Numbered from the stretch's first letter, positions 25,161 through 33,985 are shown. The stretch is DNA of 64,000 nt from Agreia pratensis (GCF_900177685.1 NZ_FXAY01000001.1:744001-808000); one strand, 5' to 3'. Notes: a model not told the origin generated them from the letters alone. Numbers and translations are program-made.

Positions 25161-25874
25161 CTACTGACCCGTACGGGGCTTGATGCCCCGGTGCAGGGCG
25201 ACAATGCCGAGGCTGAGGTTCTTGTACGCGACCCTCGAGAACCCGGCCACGCGCATCCACTCGGCCAGGGTCTTCTGGTCTGGCCAGGCCTTGATCGAAT
25301 CGCCGAGGTAGTCATAGGCCTCGGCGTTCGACGACGCGAGCTTCACGAGGGTGGGCATGACCTTATTGAGGTAGGTGAAATAGCCGCTGCGCACGAGCTT
25401 GGCGGGCGGCTTCGAGAATTCGCAGATCACGATTCGACCGCCGGGCTTGGTCACCCTGTAGAGCTCTGCGAGCGCTACGTGAGGGTCGACGATGTTGCGC
25501 AGTCCGAACGAGATCGTAACGGCGTCGAACTCGTCGTCGGCGAAGGGCAGATCCATGCCATCGGCCTGCACGAATTCGACATTGCGATTGCCCGCCTGCT
25601 GACGCTTGCCGACCTCGATCATGCCCGGCGAGAAGTCAGCCGCGATCACGTGGGCGCCCTTCGCGGCGAGTGCCGCGCTCGACGTTCCCGTTCCTGCTGC
25701 GAGGTCGAGGATGCGATCGCCCGGTCTCGGGTCGACGGCCCGCACCGTGGCCGCGCGCCACAGCTGGTCGTTGCCCACCGAGAGCACAGCGTTCGTGCGG
25801 TCGTAGTGCGTGGAGACCTGGTCGAACATCGCGGAGACCGCCTGGGGCTTTTTAGTAAGGTCTGCCTTATTCAC
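25161..25874 (-). CDS. menG: Demethylmenaquinone methyltransferase
   Basis: A class I SAM-dependent methyltransferase of 237 residues of the UbiE/MenG family: MFDQVSTHYDRTNAVLSVG at the start, motif I LDLAAGTGTSSAAL, FADDEFDAVTISFGLRNI and the C-terminal SLGIVALHRGIKP. It performs the last step of menaquinone synthesis, C-methylation of demethylmenaquinone. The open frame extends upstream, but the GTG 6 nt after TACACT matches the family N-terminus. It is divergent from the isochorismate synthase gene across 89 bp. Confidence 0.94.
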   Translation of the reverse strand: MNKADLTKKPQAVSAMFDQVSTHYDRTNAVLSVGNDQLWRAATVRAVDPRPGDRILDLAAGTGTSSAALAAKGAHVIAADFSPGMIEVGKRQQAGNRNVEFVQADGMDLPFADDEFDAVTISFGLRNIVDPHVALAELYRVTKPGGRIVICEFSKPPAKLVRSGYFTYLNKVMPTLVKLASSNAEAYDYLGDSIKAWPDQKTLAEWMRVAGFSRVAYKNLSLGIVALHRGIKPRTGQ

Positions 25875-25963
25875 ACTCCCAGTGTAGTTGCGTAGCCCGC
25901 GTGACGGCTGGGGATAGCGCATCTTCGGGAATGCGTTCGCTCCAGCGGAACTAGGCTGAAGAA

Positions 25964-27226
25964 GTGAGCGAAACGTCACGAACTCTGCCCCGGCTGGTCG
26001 TCGAGACCACCCGCGTCGACGACATCCGACTTCTGGTGCCACTGCTCGACTCGCGGCATCCGCTGCTCTGGATGCGCAAGGGCGAGGGCATCGCAGGCGC
26101 AGGAGTAGCGCTGCGGCTCGAGTTCTCGGGCGATAACCGATTCGTGGATGCCTGCGAGACGTGGAGAGAGGTCGCCCGGCTCGCGCAGGTGACCGACCCC
26201 CTGCAGTCGCCCGGCACCGGACTCGTGGCCTTCGGCGCCTTCGCGTTCTCGGCCACCTCAGCTCTCATCTCGACCCTCATCGTTCCCGAGATCGTCGTCG
26301 GCAAGCGCGCGGGTACCTACTGGATCACCCGCATCACAGCGGTGTCCGAGTCGGGCGCCCCTCTCGCGCCTTCACTTCCGATGCCCGCCGCCCGCCCGCT
26401 CGGCGCCGAATACCGGCTCTCGCTCCTGCCCGGCCAGGTAAAGCCCGACGACTACCGCGAATCAGTCAAGGCGGCCGTCTCGCGCATCACCGCGGGAGAA
26501 CTGAACAAAGTAGTTCTCGCCCGCGATCTGGTGGGGCACCTGCCCGCCGAAGCCGATCTTCGGCGCACTCTCACCGACCTCGCTCTGGGCTACCCCGACT
26601 GCTGGACCTTCGCCGTCGACGGCCTCATCGGATCGAGCCCCGAGACCCTCGTGCGTGTCGATCACGGCACGGTCAGCGCCCGTGTGCTCGCCGGCACGAT
26701 CTCGCGCGGTCGAGACGCCGAAGCAGACCACGACGCCGCAATAGCGCTTGCCACGAGTTCGAAAGACCTCGACGAGCACCGCTTCGCCGTCGCGAGCGTC
26801 GTGCAGTCGCTGAAGCCGCACACCCGCACCCTCATCACCTCAGAGATACCGTTCACGCTGAAACTGCCCAATCTGTGGCACCTCGCGAGCGACGCCGAGG
26901 GCATCCTCTCCGACGGTTCGACCTCGCTCGATCTGATCGCCGCCCTGCACCCCACGGCCGCTGTCGCCGGCGCGCCGACGGCTACCGCGCTGGCCCTCAT
27001 CGACGAGCTCGAGCCGTTCGACCGCGGTCGCTACGCCGGGCCCGTCGGGTGGGTCGGTGCGGATGGCGATGGCGAGTGGGCCGTGGCGTTGCGCTGCGCC
27101 CAGATAGCCGAGAACGGCGACATCACCGCGTATGCGGGCGCAGGCATCGTGGCGGAGTCCGACCCCGAGCGCGAACTCATCGAGACGAAGATGAAGTTCC
27201 GCCCCATCGTCGAGGCCTTCGGCTAG
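25964..27226 (+). CDS. menF: Isochorismate synthase
   Basis: A 420-residue chorismate-utilising enzyme that converts chorismate to isochorismate, the entry step to menaquinone. Landmarks are LNKVVLARDL, SSPETLVRVDHG, AGTISRGRD, TAAVAGAPT, RGRYAGPVGWVG and YAGAGIVAESDPERELIETKMKF. An entC-type role in siderophore synthesis is possible in principle, but the six other men genes nearby favour menaquinone. The GTG is 6 nt after TAGGCT. Confidence 0.92.
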   Translation: MSETSRTLPRLVVETTRVDDIRLLVPLLDSRHPLLWMRKGEGIAGAGVALRLEFSGDNRFVDACETWREVARLAQVTDPLQSPGTGLVAFGAFAFSATSALISTLIVPEIVVGKRAGTYWITRITAVSESGAPLAPSLPMPAARPLGAEYRLSLLPGQVKPDDYRESVKAAVSRITAGELNKVVLARDLVGHLPAEADLRRTLTDLALGYPDCWTFAVDGLIGSSPETLVRVDHGTVSARVLAGTISRGRDAEADHDAAIALATSSKDLDEHRFAVASVVQSLKPHTRTLITSEIPFTLKLPNLWHLASDAEGILSDGSTSLDLIAALHPTAAVAGAPTATALALIDELEPFDRGRYAGPVGWVGADGDGEWAVALRCAQIAENGDITAYAGAGIVAESDPERELIETKMKFRPIVEAFG

Positions 27227-27237
27227 GAGCGTGCGCC

Positions 27238-28107
27238 GTGCCGCCCACTTCGTTCCCTGAGCCTGCCGAAGGGAACTCCGCGGGTCCGCGCTGGTCGAGT
27301 AGGCCGCCCGCGGCCGTATCGAGACCACCGGCAGATGGTCTCGATAGGCTTCGGCCGCAAGCGGCCTCGGGCTACTCGACCGGCGCAGCGCCCGAGCGCC
27401 AGGCCCTCGCGCGCGCCGCATACGGACGCACCACATCTTCTGAAGACGAGGTTCGCGCCGCCGAAGCCGCGCGCGAGCTGCACGAGTTCGATCTGCGCGA
27501 GGCCGCCGAGCGGCAGGCTCTGCACCAGGCCACCCTCGATGCCGCAGATGCCCGCGAGCGCCGAGCCCATCGCATCCGGTCTCGCTCTGTTCGAGTGCTG
27601 GGCGCGCTCGTCGTGCTGGGCGTGATCACGGCCGGGGCTGCCACATTTCTCGCTCCGACCGCGCCTGCTCCGTTGAGCGATCTGCCGCGCACCGCCCCTG
27701 CGACAAGCGAACCCCGCGTCGATCTCGGCCCGGGCATCGTCGCGACGGTGCCGTCCGGGCCTGTGGGCCGGACAAGCTCGGGCAGCGCGGCTTCGGCCGA
27801 GCATTGGTTCGACGAGCCGCAGAAGGACACCGACCGGCTTCCGCAGATCGTGGGGAATATCGACCCGTCGTCGACACGCGCGGTAGACCCCAGGGTCAAG
27901 GGCTGGCAGGTGTTCGTAGCCAAGGACACCGCCGGGGGCTTCTGCGTGATTGCTCGCGAGACTCCGAATGGCGTAGCAGGTGCCGGATGCGCGACGCCCG
28001 AGCAGTTCACGTCGGCCGGCATCCTGCTGAACACGGGCGGCGCGACCGCGATCACGGTCTACTGGGACGGATTCGACCTGACCGTCGAGTCCTCCCCGTC
28101 TTCTTAG
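27238..28107 (+). CDS. Single-pass membrane protein of unknown function with repeat-derived N-terminus
   Basis: A 289-residue product if initiated at the GTG that follows AGGAG by 8 nt; that Shine-Dalgarno overlaps the menF stop. Residues 5-50 are translated entirely from a family B and a family A intergenic repeat. The conserved-looking protein begins at about residue 52 (ERQALARAAYGR) with a charged helical segment. A transmembrane helix follows at about 125-145, then an extracellular domain with two Cys (GGFCVIA, GAGCATP). No ATG, GTG or TTG start exists between the repeat and the charged segment. Function is unknown. Confidence 0.65.
   Translation: MPPTSFPEPAEGNSAGPRWSSRPPAAVSRPPADGLDRLRPQAASGYSTGAAPERQALARAAYGRTTSSEDEVRAAEAARELHEFDLREAAERQALHQATLDAADARERRAHRIRSRSVRVLGALVVLGVITAGAATFLAPTAPAPLSDLPRTAPATSEPRVDLGPGIVATVPSGPVGRTSSGSAASAEHWFDEPQKDTDRLPQIVGNIDPSSTRAVDPRVKGWQVFVAKDTAGGFCVIARETPNGVAGAGCATPEQFTSAGILLNTGGATAITVYWDGFDLTVESSPSS
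27251..27274. repeat. Family B repeat (copy B2), inside coding sequence
   Basis: CGTTCCCTGAGCCTGCCGAA plus GGGA, a single arm of the family B core. It is translated in frame as part of the N-terminus of the membrane protein gene. Confidence 0.7.
27288..27387. repeat. Family A repeat (copy A4), inside coding sequence
   Basis: A complete two-armed element, from gcgctggtcgagtaggccg to cgggctactcgaccggcgc, with centre tatcgagaccaccggcagat/ggtctcgata. It lies within the open frame and contributes about 33 codons without a stop. Confidence 0.8.
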
Positions 28108-28964
28108 CTCGCCGCGAGCCGCGCCTTCTCGACCTCGATGTCGTAGTCGGCCGGGGGCCAGCCCTGGCCGAACGCCGACATCGTCTCGATGAGCAGCTGC
28201 TGCACCGCGGCCCTGGCGTACCACTTGTGATTGGCAGGAACGACGAACCAGGGCGCGATCTCCGTCGACGTGTTCTGGATCGCCAGCTGGTAGGCCTCTT
28301 GATAGGCGGGCCAGAGCAGACGCTCGTCGACGTCGCCCGGGTTGTACTTCCAGTACTTGTCTTCGCGCTCAAGGCGGGCGCCGAGCCTGGCCTTCTGCTC
28401 GTCGGAACTGATGTGGAGCATGACCTTGACGATGGTCGTGCCCGACTCCGTGACCTGGCGCTCGAATTCATTGATGAGCTCGTAGCGGTGCTCGATCACG
28501 TCGGGCGTCGCGAGTTCGCGCACCCGCGCGATGAGCACGTCTTCGTAGTGTGAGCGGTCGAAGACCCCGATCTGGCCCGCCTTCGGCAGGGCGTTGCGGA
28601 TGCGCCAGAGAAAATCGTGGCTGAGTTCCTCGGGCGTCGGCTTCTTGAACGAGGTGTGCGCCACGCCCTCGGGGTCGACCGTGCCGATCACGTGGCTGAC
28701 GATGCCGCCCTTGCCCGCGGAATCCATCGCCTGCAGCACGAGAAGCACGCTTCGGCTGTCGCCAGAGAGGCTGTTGGCGTGAAGCCTGACCTGCAGGTCG
28801 TCGAGAACGGGAGCCCCGGCCGCGAGCGCCTTCTCACCCTGCTTCTTCGAGGCTGCGACGCCGGGCGTGCTCTCGGGGTCGAGGTCGGCGAGCACGAAGC
28901 CCTCTCTCGCGGCGAGCAGATCGCGGGCGCTGCTCGAGAAGAAGGTGTCGTCGTTCTTGGCCAT
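28104..28964 (-). CDS. Polyphosphate kinase 2 family protein
   Basis: A 286-residue PPK2. Walker A is in QAMDSAGKGG, the lid and Walker B regions include RSHYEDVLIARV and KVMLHISSDEQ, and NHKWYARAAV closes the domain. PPK2 enzymes transfer phosphate between polyphosphate and nucleotides; the subclass (NDP- or NMP-phosphorylating) cannot be fixed by eye, but a single-domain form of this length fits class I or III. The second of two nearby ATGs is chosen because GGGA is 6 nt before it. It overlaps the convergent gene by four bases. Confidence 0.88.
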   Translation of the reverse strand: MAKNDDTFFSSSARDLLAAREGFVLADLDPESTPGVAASKKQGEKALAAGAPVLDDLQVRLHANSLSGDSRSVLLVLQAMDSAGKGGIVSHVIGTVDPEGVAHTSFKKPTPEELSHDFLWRIRNALPKAGQIGVFDRSHYEDVLIARVRELATPDVIEHRYELINEFERQVTESGTTIVKVMLHISSDEQKARLGARLEREDKYWKYNPGDVDERLLWPAYQEAYQLAIQNTSTEIAPWFVVPANHKWYARAAVQQLLIETMSAFGQGWPPADYDIEVEKARLAAS

Positions 28965-29088
28965 GGTCATTCCCTTTCGCCGAGCGTGACCCCCACTGTA
29001 GAGGGAGATTTCGTGCAGCCACAGCGCGTGCTCGTCGCTCCTCGACGAGGATGTCGCCTGGCTGAACGGAATGTGGCCTACCGACCGG

Positions 29089-29751
29089 TCAGCGGGCCTT
29101 GCGGGTGAAGACGTAGTGCACTACGCCCGATGGTGAGGCAGTGGTCTCGACATCGAAGCGCTCCTCGACGCTCTCGAGGCCGTCCCACAATCGAACGCCA
29201 CGTCCAAGCACGATCGGCACGACCACGATGTGCAGATGGTCGACGAGGTCTGCCTCGAGAAACTCGCGCACGACGGTCGGGCCGCCGCCGAGGCGCACGT
29301 CGAGACCTCCGGCCACCTCTGCCGCGAGCTCGAGGGCATCACGTGCCGAGGCGTCGCGGAACAGGAACGTGGTCTCGCCTACTGCGATGTCGGATCGCTC
29401 ATGGTGCGTGAGCACGACGACAGGCGTGTGGAATGGAGGCTCTTCGCCCCACCACCCGCGCCAGGACTCGTCTTCCCACGGTCCTTGCTGCGGCCCGAAC
29501 TTGCCTCGGCCCATGATCTCGGCACCGATGCCCACCTGGGTCGCGGCGGCGAACGCATCGTCGACGCCTCGGGTGCCGGCACCGGCCGCCTCGGCATCGT
29601 GACCGGTCATGCTCACGAAGGAATGAGTCGGAAAGAACCACGACATGAGTCTCTGCCCGGCATGACCGAACGGAGCCTCGAACGTTCTGTCTTCGCCCGT
29701 GGCAAAGCCGTCGATCGAGACGGCCAGGTTGTGCACTCGAAGTTTCGTCAC
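29089..29751 (-). CDS. Dihydrofolate-reductase-like protein (RibD C-terminal family)
   Basis: A 220-residue protein of the YwjB/YyaP group: VHNLAVSIDGFATGEDRTFEAPFG at the N-terminus, IGAEIMGRGKFG, VVLTHHERSDI, the nucleotide-binding LGGGPTVVREFL, and HIVVVPIVLGRGVRLWDGL. Members bind NADPH, but the substrate is generally unknown and true folate reduction is unlikely. The GTG start is 6 nt after TAGGTT, indicating an independent leaderless transcript. Confidence 0.85.
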   Translation of the reverse strand: MTKLRVHNLAVSIDGFATGEDRTFEAPFGHAGQRLMSWFFPTHSFVSMTGHDAEAAGAGTRGVDDAFAAATQVGIGAEIMGRGKFGPQQGPWEDESWRGWWGEEPPFHTPVVVLTHHERSDIAVGETTFLFRDASARDALELAAEVAGGLDVRLGGGPTVVREFLEADLVDHLHIVVVPIVLGRGVRLWDGLESVEERFDVETTASPSGVVHYVFTRKAR

Positions 29752-29782
29752 GAGGGCAACCTAGCAAAGGGGCAGGCGCGCG

Positions 29783-31498
29783 TCACTGCATTTCGCCGAA
29801 CGGAACCTCGACGATGCTCAGCGGCCCCGCGGGACTCGTCAGCGCACGATCGAGCTCAGCGCGCGTCGAGACCCTCGTGTAGCTCCAGCCGTATGCCGCG
29901 GCGAGCTGCTCGATCGAGACCGACTGGGGGGTGCGCATCACACGAGCGAAGGCATCCGGGTCTGCCGTGGCTGCGACCTCGAGCGAGTCGAAGATCGTGC
30001 CGCCGCCGTCGTTCGCCACGATGAGCTGAACGCGCGGGCGTCTCTCGCCGTCACCGATCAACAGGCCACCCACGTCATGCAGAAGCGTCAGATCGCCGAG
30101 CAGCACTCGCGTGATTCCGCCCTTCGCATCGGTCTGGCTGGCCAGGGCGACGCCGATCGCGGTCGAGGCGGTTCCGTCGATGCCGGCGAGCCCACGGTTG
30201 GCGTGCACTGTGATCTTCTTGCCGGGCACGATCTTGTCGACCTCGCGAATCAGTCGTGATGCGCCCAACACCAGCCGGTCGTGCGGCCACGTAGCGCGCC
30301 ATACCGCGAGAGCCAAAACCGGTCTCGAGATGGATGCCCGTGCGGCGGCCAGTTCGGCCTTCGCATATTCGCGGCGGCGGCCGAGGTCACCCGAGCGGGG
30401 AGCCTCGACATCGGGCGCAGGAAGTTCCGGGTCGTCGAGCTCGAGCTGGTGTCTGCTCGCCATGACCCAGCGGCCGAGCCAGGCGCGGGCATCCGGTTCT
30501 CGACTTGCGGCGATGGCCTCGGCGCTCGCCTCGACCCGGTCGACCAGCATCCGCCCGTCGTGCCCGGGCGTGATTCGCTCGCCACCGGATGCCACGACCA
30601 CGAGCTGCACATCGGGCCGCGCGAGCAGAGCGGGCACCTCGCGGCTCAGGGTCGGATGGCCGAAGACGACGACGCGCTCGACGTGCGCAGCCAGGTCACC
30701 GGCGAGCAGAGCACGGTAGGCGACGATCAGGTTCGGGCCGAAGCGCGCACCGCTCGAGACCTCGGCGATCAGAGGCCATCCGCCCGCGTGAGCGAGTTCT
30801 TCGGCCTCGGCGCCCGCGCCGTCGCCCGCGACGACGACGGTGCGCGGTCCGGGCTCCAACGCATGGGCGAGCGCCGGATGCGACGGGGCCGGGTCACCGA
30901 GATTTGTTGCCGGCAACTCGGGGAAGGCTCCCGAAAGCGGTTCTCGGAACTGCAGATTGAGGTGCACGGGGCCGGGCATGCCTTCGCGCCCGAGCGCGGC
31001 ATCCGTTGCATTCGTCGCGAGCGTCTCGGGGTCGGGCGACAGGCCGAGAGCCTCGTCGACCGGCTCAGCTGCGGGAGCAGAAGGCGGCTCCACGTCGAGC
31101 TCGAGCCTCACGAAGGCACCGAAGATGCCGGGCTGCCAGGTGGTCTGATTCGCGCCGGTGCCGCGCAGCTCCGCGGGGCGATCGGCCGAGAGAACGATTA
31201 GCGGCACTCCACTGTGATGCGCCTCCATCACAGCGGGCAGCAGATTGCCCACGGCTGTTCCCGACGTCGTGACGATTGCTACGGGGAGGCCGGTCTCACG
31301 GGCGATACCAAGAGCGGTGAACGCCGCCGACCGCTCGTCGACGCGAACGGTGAGATCGAGGATGCCGCGACGATCGAGTTCGGCGGCGGCCAGGGCGAGC
31401 GCCTGAGAACGCGACCCCGGAGTGAGCACGACATGGCGAAGCCCCCGAGCCGCTAGGTGCGTGAGGAGGGCGACGGAGAAGTCCGTTGCCGGGCTCAC
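29783..31498 (-). CDS. menD: 2-succinyl-5-enolpyruvyl-6-hydroxy-3-cyclohexene-1-carboxylate synthase
   Basis: A thiamine-diphosphate enzyme of 571 residues that joins isochorismate and 2-oxoglutarate in menaquinone synthesis. The N-terminal Pyr domain has LTPGSRSQALALA and the glutamate-bearing RVDERSAAFTALGIA; AIVTTSGTAVGNLLPA is also clear. The C-terminal PP domain has ANRGLAGIDGTASTAIG, LLGDLTLLHDVGGLL and IVANDGGGTIF. Its GTG start shares a base with the stop of the upstream gene (TAGTG), implying coupling. Confidence 0.95.
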   Translation of the reverse strand: MSPATDFSVALLTHLAARGLRHVVLTPGSRSQALALAAAELDRRGILDLTVRVDERSAAFTALGIARETGLPVAIVTTSGTAVGNLLPAVMEAHHSGVPLIVLSADRPAELRGTGANQTTWQPGIFGAFVRLELDVEPPSAPAAEPVDEALGLSPDPETLATNATDAALGREGMPGPVHLNLQFREPLSGAFPELPATNLGDPAPSHPALAHALEPGPRTVVVAGDGAGAEAEELAHAGGWPLIAEVSSGARFGPNLIVAYRALLAGDLAAHVERVVVFGHPTLSREVPALLARPDVQLVVVASGGERITPGHDGRMLVDRVEASAEAIAASREPDARAWLGRWVMASRHQLELDDPELPAPDVEAPRSGDLGRRREYAKAELAAARASISRPVLALAVWRATWPHDRLVLGASRLIREVDKIVPGKKITVHANRGLAGIDGTASTAIGVALASQTDAKGGITRVLLGDLTLLHDVGGLLIGDGERRPRVQLIVANDGGGTIFDSLEVAATADPDAFARVMRTPQSVSIEQLAAAYGWSYTRVSTRAELDRALTSPAGPLSIVEVPFGEMQ

Positions 31499-31893
31499 TA
31501 GGCCGGGCCGGGCTTTCCTCTGCGCCCCGATGTGGGGTCGTCAGAGGGGTTGTCGCCTGCCTGCTCGGCGAGACGCTTCTCGAGGTCGCGGATCTGCTCG
31601 TCGGTGCGAGCCTCGGCTGCGGGGTCGCGCGGAGTCGTGTAACCGAGCTTGCCGAGGAAGTCGGGGTCGTCATCCGGACCCAGCGTGCGATACACGGCGG
31701 CCTTCTGCTCGCGGCCGCGGCCGATGACGAACCAGAGAACCCCACCGATGATGGGAATGACGATGATGACGAGGAGCCACGCCCACTTGGGAAGGCCTCG
31801 AACAAGGCGGACAGGCCGCAGGGCGGCGTCGACGATCGAATAGATCATGAACGTCACGGCGACGATACCGAGGACGAACAGCAAGCGGGCCAT
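31498..31893 (-). CDS. Small membrane protein with PLDc_N domain
   Basis: A 131-residue protein with two transmembrane helices. The PLD-nuclease N-terminal motif KWAWLLVIIVIPIIGGVLWFVIGRGRE follows LVRGLP. The tail (EQIRDLEKRLAEQAGDNPS) is charged and probably coiled coil. It has no catalytic HKD motif. It is conserved next to menD in several actinobacteria as far as I recall, but its role is unknown. The ATG is 6 nt after TATCAT, and the stop overlaps menD. Confidence 0.82.
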   Translation of the reverse strand: MARLLFVLGIVAVTFMIYSIVDAALRPVRLVRGLPKWAWLLVIIVIPIIGGVLWFVIGRGREQKAAVYRTLGPDDDPDFLGKLGYTTPRDPAAEARTDEQIRDLEKRLAEQAGDNPSDDPTSGRRGKPGPA

Positions 31894-31966
31894 GAACTAA
31901 TGATAGGCGCGGTAACCGTACGTTTGCCCGGGGGTTGCCAGAGGAGGAGCGCATACACTGAGTGCC

Positions 31967-32287
31967 GTGAATCCTCGACGCACATGGTTGCTCTTCTCGC
32001 TCATCCGCATCGGGCTGTTCGCCGTCGTCCTCGCGATTCTGCTGCTGCTCCTGACACCGGGGGGTGTGCCCGCATGGATCTCGGCGCTGCTCGCCGCGAT
32101 CATCGCTTTCTGCCTCTCGTTCATCTTCTTGCGCAGGCAGCGCGAGGAGGCGGCAAAGAGCCTCTATGAGGCGCGCGCCAGCACGAAGCGCTCGCAGTCG
32201 TCTGCTGCGGGAGACGACGAAGACATCGAAGACGCGGCAGTCGACGGCACCGCTGCCGAAGGCACTGCCGCCGACAAGCAGCCGTAG
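31967..32287 (+). CDS. DUF4229-type small membrane protein
   Basis: A 106-residue protein with two hydrophobic helices at about residues 5-30 and 35-55 (LFSLIRIGLFAVVLAILLLL, SALLAAIIAFCLSFIFL). An RRQREEAAKSLYEAR segment follows, then an acidic, Ala-rich disordered tail. This arrangement matches the DUF4229 family seen near menaquinone genes in actinobacteria. The GTG is 7 nt after TACACT. It is divergent from the PLDc_N-menD operon. Confidence 0.8.
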   Translation: MNPRRTWLLFSLIRIGLFAVVLAILLLLLTPGGVPAWISALLAAIIAFCLSFIFLRRQREEAAKSLYEARASTKRSQSSAAGDDEDIEDAAVDGTAAEGTAADKQP

Positions 32288-32297
32288 GTCTCTGGGG

Positions 32298-32714
32298 CTA
32301 TTTCGCCTGGCGCTTCAGCGCCTTCTCGAGGTCGCTGGCCACACCCTTCCAGCGTCCGAGCATCATCTTGCGCTCGTCGCGGCTGGTGAGCTTCTGCTGG
32401 TGAAACGAGATGGTGGTCGCGCCGTCGGCCTCTTTGAGACTCAGCTGCAGAGTGGAATCGTGGTTCCATTCGCCTGGCCGCCAGCTCACGCGCAGATCGA
32501 CTCCGGGCTGCACGCTGAGAACGCGTCCGGTGATGTCGTCGTCGGTCTCATAGGCGGCGCCCTTGACCAGAGGAAGCTTCGTCGTCTTGCCCAGCCAGAG
32601 CGGCAGGCCTTCGCCCATCAGGAACACCCAAACGGCCTTGCGGCTACCCGGCACCGTCTGTCGAACGCCGACATCCCAGCCGGCAGAAGTGTTCGGTCGC
32701 GAGTAGTCAGCCAT
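32298..32714 (-). CDS. SRPBCC (AHSA1-like) domain protein
   Basis: A 138-residue single-domain protein with the helix-grip order expected for SRPBCC: KAVWVFLMGEGLPLWLG, VLSVQPGVDLRVSWRPGEW, TLQLSLKEADGATTISFHQQKL and the C-terminal helix RWKGVASDLEKAL. Such proteins bind hydrophobic ligands or act as cochaperones; the ligand is unknown. The ATG is 6 nt after TAGAGT. It is convergent with the DUF4229 gene at 10 bp. Confidence 0.78.
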   Translation of the reverse strand: MADYSRPNTSAGWDVGVRQTVPGSRKAVWVFLMGEGLPLWLGKTTKLPLVKGAAYETDDDITGRVLSVQPGVDLRVSWRPGEWNHDSTLQLSLKEADGATTISFHQQKLTSRDERKMMLGRWKGVASDLEKALKRQAK

Positions 32715-32753
32715 GCCTCGACTCTAGGCGCTGCGGCGACCGCCTCGCGTCCA

Positions 32754-32868
32754 GTGGTCTCGATACGCCTCGGCCGCAGGCGGCCTCGAGCTACTCGACC
32801 AGCGCAACACTTCCTGCGCTGGTCGAGTAGGCGCGCGACGAAGGAGCCGCCGTATCGAGACCAGCGCG
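32754..32868. repeat. Family A repeat in inside-out order (copy A5)
   Basis: The half ending ctactcgaccagcgcaa comes first and the half beginning tgcgctggtcgagtagg second, separated by a few bases, so the outer arms face each other. It lies between the menA stop and the upstream SRPBCC gene. Confidence 0.82.
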
Positions 32869-32871
32869 GGG

Positions 32872-33858
32872 CTAGAACGCGATGGCAGCCGCCAGGCCCA
32901 ACCCGTAGACGAGCCCGGTGAGGCTCGTGAGCTGCAGCGCCAGGATCAGTTCTTTCGGCGTCTTCGCGGTCAGCACGATCAGACACGCCGGAAGGGCAAT
33001 CAAAAGCGCGAAGAACACGAGGATCGCGAGCGGGAACAGCACGCTCAGGAATCCCACCACCACGAACGGAATCAGCATGTAGACGCAGTACAGGATGCGC
33101 GCGGCTCGGTCGCCGACACGCACCGCGAGCGTCTTCTTCTTCGCGATGCGGTCCTGCGGAATGTCGCGAATGTTGTTCACCATCAGAACGGCGCACGAGA
33201 TGAATCCGATTGCAACGGCCGAGAGAAGCCCCTCGAGGCTGATGTCGCGGGCCAGCACCCACAGCGTGCCGAGGGTGGCGACCAACCCGAAGAAGACGAA
33301 CACGAAGAGCTCACCGAGCCCCGCGTATCCATAGGGCCGCTTGCCGCCGGTGTAGAACCAGGCGGCCACAATGGCCACGGCGCCCACCGCGAGAAGCCAC
33401 CAGATCTGCGTGATGATCACGATGGCGATGCCGGCGGCCGCAGCCAGACCGAAGAACACCAGAGCGACCGTCAACACCAGCTTCGGCCGCACCGCGCCCG
33501 AGCCGGTCAGCCGCGCAGGCCCGACACGGTGCGCATCAGTGCCCCGGATGCCGTCGGAGTAGTCGTTCGCGTAGTTCACGCCGATCTGCAGCAGCAACGA
33601 GACGGCCAGGCAGAGGGCGACCAGCGGCAGCTTGTCGTGCACCGAACCGAGGATCGTGGCGGCACCCGTTCCGAGCGCAACCGGCGCTATTGCAAGAGGA
33701 AGCGTGCGCAGCCTCGCCCCAGCGATCCAGTCGCGCGCCGTGACCTTCGCGACGCGGTTCGGCGCGACGCGCGGCCCGGCCGGATGACCGCTGGACTTCA
33801 CACGACGGGCTTTTCGCGACGGAGACTTCTTGCGGGGCGACTTCTTACTCGTAGGCAC
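32872..33858 (-). CDS. menA: 1,4-dihydroxy-2-naphthoate polyprenyltransferase
   Basis: A UbiA-family membrane prenyltransferase of 328 residues. The first Asp-rich motif is NYANDYSDGIRGTD, the second NNIRDIPQDRIAKKKTLAV. Eight to nine transmembrane helices are apparent. It attaches the polyprenyl chain to dihydroxynaphthoate. The N-terminus carries about 30 basic residues (KKSPRKKSPSRKARRVKSSG). The GTG start is 6 nt after TACAAT, divergent from nhaA. Confidence 0.95.
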   Translation of the reverse strand: MPTSKKSPRKKSPSRKARRVKSSGHPAGPRVAPNRVAKVTARDWIAGARLRTLPLAIAPVALGTGAATILGSVHDKLPLVALCLAVSLLLQIGVNYANDYSDGIRGTDAHRVGPARLTGSGAVRPKLVLTVALVFFGLAAAAGIAIVIITQIWWLLAVGAVAIVAAWFYTGGKRPYGYAGLGELFVFVFFGLVATLGTLWVLARDISLEGLLSAVAIGFISCAVLMVNNIRDIPQDRIAKKKTLAVRVGDRAARILYCVYMLIPFVVVGFLSVLFPLAILVFFALLIALPACLIVLTAKTPKELILALQLTSLTGLVYGLGLAAAIAF

Positions 33859-33880
33859 CCGACGATTGTATGGCTCGACG

Positions 33881-33985
33881 TAGAATGGATGCTGGTGCGC
33901 CGGGAAGTCTGGTCGGCAAGCGATCAGGGGATCGCTTCATTTCAGCTTCACGACCCCTCCGACACGGAGGCACAAAGGACACCAC
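33881..33985 (+). promoter_or_regulatory. Structured 5' leader of nhaA, candidate riboswitch or attenuator
   Basis: TAGAAT (33881-33886) is a probable -10, giving a leader of about 93 nt. The leader can fold into three hairpins: GCCG/CGGC (33899-33917) with the loop GGAAGTCTGGT, AAGCGATC-AGGG-GATCGCTT (33918-33937, perfect 8 bp) and CCTCCG-ACA-CGGAGG (33956-33970, perfect 6 bp). The last ends 3 nt before the AAAGGA Shine-Dalgarno. Most other genes here are leaderless, so a folded leader is notable. I do not assign an RNA family. Confidence 0.55.
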
